NCBI GenBank assembly: GCA_020226215.1
Contig: CM035232.1
Coordinates: forward strand, 79,882,693-79,946,692
Direction of reading: 5' to 3'
DNA: 64,000 bases
Origin: Sindora glabra
Lineage: Eukaryota; Streptophyta; Magnoliopsida; Fabales; Fabaceae
Made by a program: the position numbers and the translations under genes. The notes beneath the pieces are model-generated. The model saw only the letters and a list, made by a program, of their open reading frames with translations. It was not told where the DNA came from and did not search any database. Below are positions 58,601 to 64,000 of this stretch, in pieces (within the stretch, counting starts at the first letter, position 1; each line of letters begins with the position of its first letter).

Positions 58601-59182
58601 ATTTCAGAAATTTAGGAAATGAGTTTGCCAATGTTTTCTAATTTAATTAGTATATTGTTATCTTGTGATTATTATATAAAATTAATCCCTTGCAAGATAT
58701 CGGTAGATATATATTCACTGAATTCTTATAACTCACTTTGTTGTATCTTCAATATTTTCAAGTTAAAATTTAAACCTTATTATATTCATGGAGAAGTAAA
58801 GATTGCCGAAGTAAAGATTTGATAGTTAGGTTTCTTTTGAAATTAGAATTGGCATTGAAGATAGAAATGTTGTTAATCTAGTATTGGATATGTTGATTGG
58901 TTCCTCTGTGAATACATTTGAATTTGCATAGTATTGTATAAATGTTGAATGCTATTACATTTGAAAATATTCACAGATTTTTTATTATAAGGCCTGTGAC
59001 TCTTGAGAAGTATTAAAAAACAAGACAGATTTTGTCTATTTTTCTATAAACTTTTTCAAGTAAATTTAAATTGCTTTAGAATGTGAAAACTCTTATTAGT
59101 TAGAATGAATGAAAATTTTGTTAAAACTTGTGAAAATCGGTAATGAGATTCACGTTGATCATGATCAAAATGGGTTATGACA
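55665..59182 (+). mobile_element. Solo LTR C (T family)
   Basis: A 3518-bp LTR starts TGTAATATCCCAATTT and ends GGGTTATGACA, matching A and B at both ends and across about 57870-59182 versus 22060-23190. Flanks are TCACA (55660-55664) and TCATA (59183-59187), a 4-of-5 duplication. A GC-rich core (56330-57020) contains a 19-T run (56448-56466). Overlapping open frames there (56405, 56413, 56575) conflict with one another and are not shared with A or B, so they are not called. The donor (GTGAGTATATATCTCAC near 57896) is kept, but the acceptor region is decayed. Confidence 0.85.
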
Positions 59183-59453
59183 TCATAGCTGTAACTCCCT
59201 TACTTAATAACGCCTTAATCCTCATTAAATAGGTAATTATTGCATACTAATTTGCCTCATACTCTAGGCTAACTCACAATACCACGTATATTCTGCATCT
59301 CAAATAATATAGGCAAGGGTTACGCAATTGTACAACAAGTTCAATTTACAAAATATACATCCATCACTTACAATATTAACAACTATACAATCATTCTTAA
59401 TACATCTTCAAATCTCTATTCTCCCTTGTCAAGATAGCCTTTCGAAACATCAC

Positions 59454-60050
59454 CTGGAATGGTTAGTATAACACAGAAAACATAAGAAACAGAGTTTCCC
59501 AGTAGCTAGCTATTACCACGAAAACATATCAAGTCATTCCAGATCCTTAAGCAAATAAAACATACGTTTCGAAATCAATTACTCATTTGCCATCATATTC
59601 GATATCATACCATTGTAAGAAATATGCACTGCACACAGCAATCATCAAGCCCATTCAAGGACTTATATCAATATCTAGATGGCCATCACAGATAATCATA
59701 CCTAGGCCTCATACAGCAATTCACTGTCTTCCTGGGGTACTCGAGCCAAAGGCCTAACACAGTATCACACTGTCTTCCTGAGGTGTCTGGCCATAGGTAC
59801 CACACACAGCAAATGCACTATTATCCTCGAGGATCTCGAGCCATAGGCCAAACACAGTATTCTACTGTCTTCCCGGGTTGTGCCATAACAATTGCATTAT
59901 CATTCCGGGGATCTCGAGCCATAAGCCAAACACAGTATTCTACTGTCTTCCCGGAATGCGTGCACAATAATTTCATACACATTCCATACAATGGCATAAA
60001 ATACAGAAAATCATGTAAATAGAAAACAGCTTAAGGATAAAGCTAGCTAC
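59454..60050 (-). other. Intron-like segment inside LTR S2 (predicted)
   Basis: On the minus strand TAAAAG|GTAGCTAGC starts at 60050 and CCATTCCAG|GTGATG ends at 59454. Both junctions are identical in kind to those in S1 although the segment length differs (597 versus 535 bp). Confidence 0.35.
59715..59960 (-). repeat. Hairpin repeats of the S-family LTR
   Basis: Four copies of CACAGTAT(C/T)(A/C)(C/T)ACTGTCTTCC-like sequence alternate with CTCGAGCCATAGGCC-like blocks. They correspond to the three copies in S1 at 1059-1228. Confidence 0.7.
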
Positions 60051-60357
60051 CTTTTATAAGCTTCCAATGGTGATGTCTCTTTTGCCCTCACTTAAAACTT
60101 CTTTACAATTTCCCCTTGCCTTTCCAACTTGTCACTTTTTAGTCTATACAAATACACATCATAGTTCTTATTAGAACATCATCACTTTCCTTAAACCTCA
60201 TGTATTCTTTACTTCCTCCACTTAAATAAATTCATACTTAGATACTCTATACTTTAATTTCAGGCTTTGGAATAACACATAAGAGCATTAGAAAAGGATC
60301 CGGAGGCAAAACCGTGCAAACCATGAAGAATTAAAGCCAAAATGTTCATTTGTCAAA

Positions 60358-60552
60358 GAACACGGGGGTGAACATGGGTCGTGTTCTACCCCGTGTTCAG
60401 AACATGGAACATGGGGTACAACATGGGCCGTGTTCTGCCCCGTGTACATTACTGATCTGCCTTCGTAAAAGAACACGGGGTACAAAATGGGCCGTGTACA
60501 GAACATGGGGTACAACATGGGCCGTGTTCTACCCCATGTACATTACTGATCT
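60358..60552. repeat. Palindromic ACACGGGG/CCCCGTGT minisatellite
   Basis: GAACACGGGG, ACATGGGCCGTGTTCT and CCCCGTGTACATTACTGATCT blocks repeat. A 94-bp unit starting AACATGGGGTACAACATGGG at 60408 recurs at 60502. Facing GAACACGGGG and CCCCGTGTTC arms can form strong hairpins. The block lies in the segment missing from S1. Confidence 0.8.
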
Positions 60553-61763
60553 TCCAAAAACACAATTTACATGGCTAAACCTTCTTTTCCCCTTGGCTTC
60601 TCAAAAGGGAAGTTTCATACACACTTTCATAACTCAAAATTTCATCTTCCATAGGCTTCATAACTCATAAGAATCATCCTAATTTTATCAATTTAACCAA
60701 ATTCCAAACAAATCATGCCAAATCCACACATGCACTATTATGCCTCTAAAACCCAAGTGTGTACATCATGGTTTCTTGCTATTTTTACACCAAACCAAAG
60801 CCATAGATCAACATAACAACATCTAAAACACCATTAAACATGTTCAAATCATCCTAAACTCCATGTTCAATCACCCTTGACCACTCTAACATCAAAATCT
60901 CAAGAAACTAAAAAGAGTACTTTAAAGAGCTTTTAGAGGAGAACAATTTTACCTCTTGCTACAACTTGAAAATCTTCACTTAGAGCTCACCAAACTTGAT
61001 CAAACTTGAGCTTCTCTTCAATCTAAACACACCAATGGATAGAGCTTGATGAGAAGAGCAACTTTCCCTTCTACCCCCAAGCCTAAATCTCACTATTTTT
61101 GGATGAAAAAGCCAAAAGAAACTTTCTCTCTCTTCCTTCTCTCTCCTACACGTTTTTGGTGCTTTAATGGAGTCTTCCACAGCTTTTGAGAAGAAAGGAT
61201 AAGGAAGAAGACTTTTCATGAAGCTTCAAGGGTATTCTTGCCATTTTTGACAATTCTAAGGGTAATTTAGTCCTTTTTCACCAAAAGTAAGGCTATTCTT
61301 GCCATTTCTTCAAATAAGGACACTTGTCCATTTTCTTCTAGTAATGACACTTGTCATGAGTCTATTGGCCACACTAAATAAAATCACATATTGCACCCCA
61401 AAATCTTGGTTATTTATATTAGATCCCAAATCCTTAGTTATTTACACTTGAACCACACTCGATTTTGCACTTTTGCAATTTAGTCCATAGGGTTTCTGTC
61501 TGTTTAAAATTTCTTACACTGTCAGACTTAGACAACTCCCCTTTTTAGGATTTTCCAACCTCCTCTGATCATCCATACTGCTTATGAAAATAAATTCTTT
61601 TCCCTACTATCCTTTTTTCCTTCAGAATTTCGATTACCTTTACACTTAATTCCTTTCAACTTAATATTCACCCACCAAGCTAATTCAATCATGCTCTTCG
61701 TTTCTACAGCCAGAATTTAGAAATTCAAATAATAGAATTGAAAATTCGGAACATTACAATAGC

Positions 61764-64000
61764 TCTTCACAACATCTTATAATCATATGATTATGTCATA
61801 ACATTATATATGATATTCAAGCCAATTGTTTTAGATATGACATAAAAGCCCATATTCAGCATATAACTATAATTTCACAAATGATATAAAACTAATTTCA
61901 CATGGAGCTTTCACTAGTCTATTTCACATAAATAGAGTAAGGTCAAAATGCTAACCATAATCATAAACAAAATATACAAATAATCTAATAAGAGAAATTT
62001 ACAAATTTAGCTCATCACTTTTCTAGTAAACATAAGCATTATCGATGCTTTCATTCAGGTGTTATTGTATCACTTTCAAATGCTCATCAACATGGACCTT
62101 CATTCATAGATATTCTCACATATGAACATATTAGTACTTATACAAGTCATAGAACTATTCATCCACTAATCTTATGATTTTACCATGAAACATATAAAGC
62201 AATGTCCATTTTCTTCATAGAATACTCATTACTGACCAAATATATCTCTAAGCCAATAATTATATGCAATTGTACGTGATTTATCAATTAAAATATGACT
62301 CTAGGATTGATATATACATCACACAATTTTTACAACAAAATTAGGGATATTCAAGTTGGATTTTCCAAGTTTCACAACTTCTATTTCTAAGTAGATTGAT
62401 CCTCTACTTTATGTATCTTTTTAATAATTAAGAAAACTATTTTTCCTTACTTAATCAAGCATCTAAACATACTTCCCAGTAGTATTAAAGTTAGACAATA
62501 TCACTTCCTATTATCATCCAAAAAGCTAAGAAAATAGTTATAAAACCATACTAGGTTTTAACAAATATTCTTATACTTGAAATTCCATTTAAAACAGTAA
62601 AATTCAATGATTTTTTTTAAATTTCCAAAATTAAAATAAAGGTTTTAAACCTTCAATTTCTTTCAAGCTTAAAACAAGTTACTCACATATTCAATTATCA
62701 AAACACCTCAAAATGAACTTTTTTAATTTTTAAAAAACTTTTTTATACATAATTCTTTCTGAAATTTTCTTTAAATTTCCAAAATTAAAAAAAAAATAAA
62801 TGACATTTTCATACATTTTTCATGCTCAAAACATGTTATACTACTTAGTACTTTAACTAAGTATCAAGCTATACTAAAAAGGTTTATATTTTCTCGTAAA
62901 GCCAAGTTTAAATGCAACTTTTTATAAAAATTCTAGAAAATTTCTAGCCATGTTTTAAACATTTTAAAAACAATTTTTCAACCATCTTTAACTATAAAAC
63001 ATTTTATACAAATTTTCAAAATGTTCTACTAGTGAAAACCATTTAGAGGAAATCTAGTTACTACTTGAAACAATTAATTTTTCCAACCATTTTTCAATAT
63101 AATTCCATGAACTTTCAAATTTGATTTGAACATATTCTTGCTACAAACTCTTAGTAAAAACATTTAATATCATTAATCAAATAGTTTAGAAAATAGTATA
63201 GCAAGTTTTTTTTCATAAAAATAGAATTTTTCTAAAGAAAATAATATGGAGCCTAAATGCTTATAAAGCTTGTTTCAAAGTGGTTTTTGCTTGAAAACCT
63301 TGATTTAATCATTTTATAAAATCTATGCAAAAGTGAAGTTTAGTGTTTTTCTTAATTGTATGATGAAAGGTAGAATTTTTCCCAATATACCACAGGAAAA
63401 TGCAAAAGCTTTCTAAATGCTTTTCAAAACCATTTTATTTTCAACTTGATTTTCATGCATTTTATCATCTCAAAACATAGTGTAACATCCTTTAAGTATC
63501 AAAAATAGAATTTTTGCTTATTTAAGACCAATAAAACCATGAGTTATTAGTGTTCTTCTTATCAATTTTTTTTAATTCCATGTAAAATCATGTCTTCAAA
63601 CTTGACATTTTTCAAAACCTCATTATTTTAAAGGAATCATTTTCAAAATCATCACTTTTGATTTTTCATTATAAAACATTTTAAATAAACTTTTCAAACA
63701 AATTTACCATGACAATCATGGCTTTAGCACATCATCAACACTAGCACAAGAATAATAAATAATCTATCATGAATAATCATGGTTTTCAGCATAGCAAATG
63801 ATAGTCATCACAAAAATAAATATACATGTTATATATAAACATCATCAAGAAAGAAAACTAAGAAGAAAAATAGTGATCTCTACTCACTCAAGGATACTTG
63901 CAAAACTTGATTCATTTGCTAAAATCCAAGGTGTAGCATCCAAAACATATAATGTTAATGAAGAATCTAAAGAAATGACTATGAAAAGAAAATGAATTTA
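61764..64000. other. AT-rich sequence, not assigned
   Basis: This 2.2-kb stretch has no recognisable coding similarity. It is rich in TTTTCAA/AAAACAT words, and a CTCACTCAAGGATACTTGC block near 63880 resembles the donor-side region of the Tekay-like LTRs read on the minus strand. It may be an unfamiliar long LTR or leader running off the window. The open frame at 63798-63995 is low-complexity and not called. Confidence 0.35.

Larger units (their letters stand above)
59190..61758 (-). mobile_element. Solo LTR S2, inverted copy of S1
   Basis: On the minus strand it reads TGTAATGTTCCGAA...AAGGGAGTTACA. It is flanked by the perfect duplication ATAGC (59185-59189 and 61759-61763). It is 2569 bp against 1663 for S1, because S1 lacks a segment corresponding to about 60147-60948. 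Intron-like junctions are conserved (60050 donor, 59454 acceptor). Confidence 0.92.

Noticed and set aside
60358..60552. CRISPR-like array
   Set aside because: Repeats are palindromic but irregularly spaced with no unique spacers, in a plant LTR without cas genes.
60288..60670. Open frames across the ACACGGGG minisatellite
   Set aside because: Repeats of length 94 cycle through frames by chance, and both strands are open. No conservation can be shown, as S1 lacks the segment.
1..64000. tRNA, rRNA, satellite arrays, Helitron or DNA-transposon ends
   Set aside because: I looked for cloverleaf-like blocks, long tandem arrays and terminal inverted repeats with target duplications outside LTRs and saw none I could support.
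1..64000. A new defence or biosynthetic gene system
   Set aside because: No set of intact host genes exists in the window. All sizeable protein signals trace to retrotransposons.

Overview
This window looks like gene-poor plant nuclear DNA, very probably from a flowering plant and most likely pericentromeric heterochromatin. It is strongly AT-rich. Almost everything recognisable is LTR retrotransposon sequence: decayed Ty3/gypsy gag and pol, plant-type primer binding sites, Tekay-like chromodomain integrases, a CRM-like pol whose coding tail runs into its LTR, Athila-like gag and protease, and Ty1/copia fragments. I found no convincing host protein gene, tRNA, rRNA, CRISPR array or prokaryotic-style operon. 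All family names come from remembered motif similarity, not from a search.

Layout. (1) 1-10386: + strand CRM-like sequence. A pol 3' part is joined through one LTR (about 3022-3790) to a second 5'UTR-gag-protease-RT-RNase H-integrase run. A solo LTR (S1, 87-1749) sits in the first RNase H, and an Athila-type solo LTR (6955-8581) lies between protease and RT. (2) 10387-15667: an Athila-type non-autonomous element (LTR, tRNA-Asp-like primer site, accessory ORF, purine block, truncated 3' LTR) cutting the integrase zinc finger. (3) 15668-about 25560: a decayed minus-strand Tekay-like element (3' LTR, then pol) inserted in that 3' LTR. Its integrase holds solo LTR A (19623-23190). (4) 25563-28368: a mosaic of CRM-like LTRs and a copia-type LTR fragment. 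(5) 28369-38235: a minus-strand Athila-type LTR carrying a Tekay-like composite (28653-37005) whose two LTRs point in opposite directions. (6) 38236-50403: a minus-strand Athila-type gag-protease element without RT, RNase H or integrase, holding solo LTR B (38699-40924) and an Athila-type solo LTR (43554-45190). (7) 50404-51870: minus-strand copia pol fragment. (8) 52617-53997: copia-type solo LTR. (9) 55665-59182 solo LTR C, with solo LTR S2 (59190-61758) seven bases further on. (10) 61764-64000: AT-rich sequence I could not assign.

Five insertions have perfect 5-bp target-site duplications (S1 CAAAG, A TTATC, B AATAA, copia-type ATTTT, S2 ATAGC). Four more have 4-of-5 matches: the two Athila-type solo LTRs, C, and the inverted-LTR composite. 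The window therefore records repeated nested insertion followed by frequent LTR-LTR recombination down to solo LTRs.

The most unusual items are the inverted-LTR Tekay composite, a gag-protease-only Athila-type lineage with a conserved accessory ORF, intron-like donor/acceptor pairs inside the long LTRs of three families, and a short acidic-tailed ORF inside Tekay-like LTRs.
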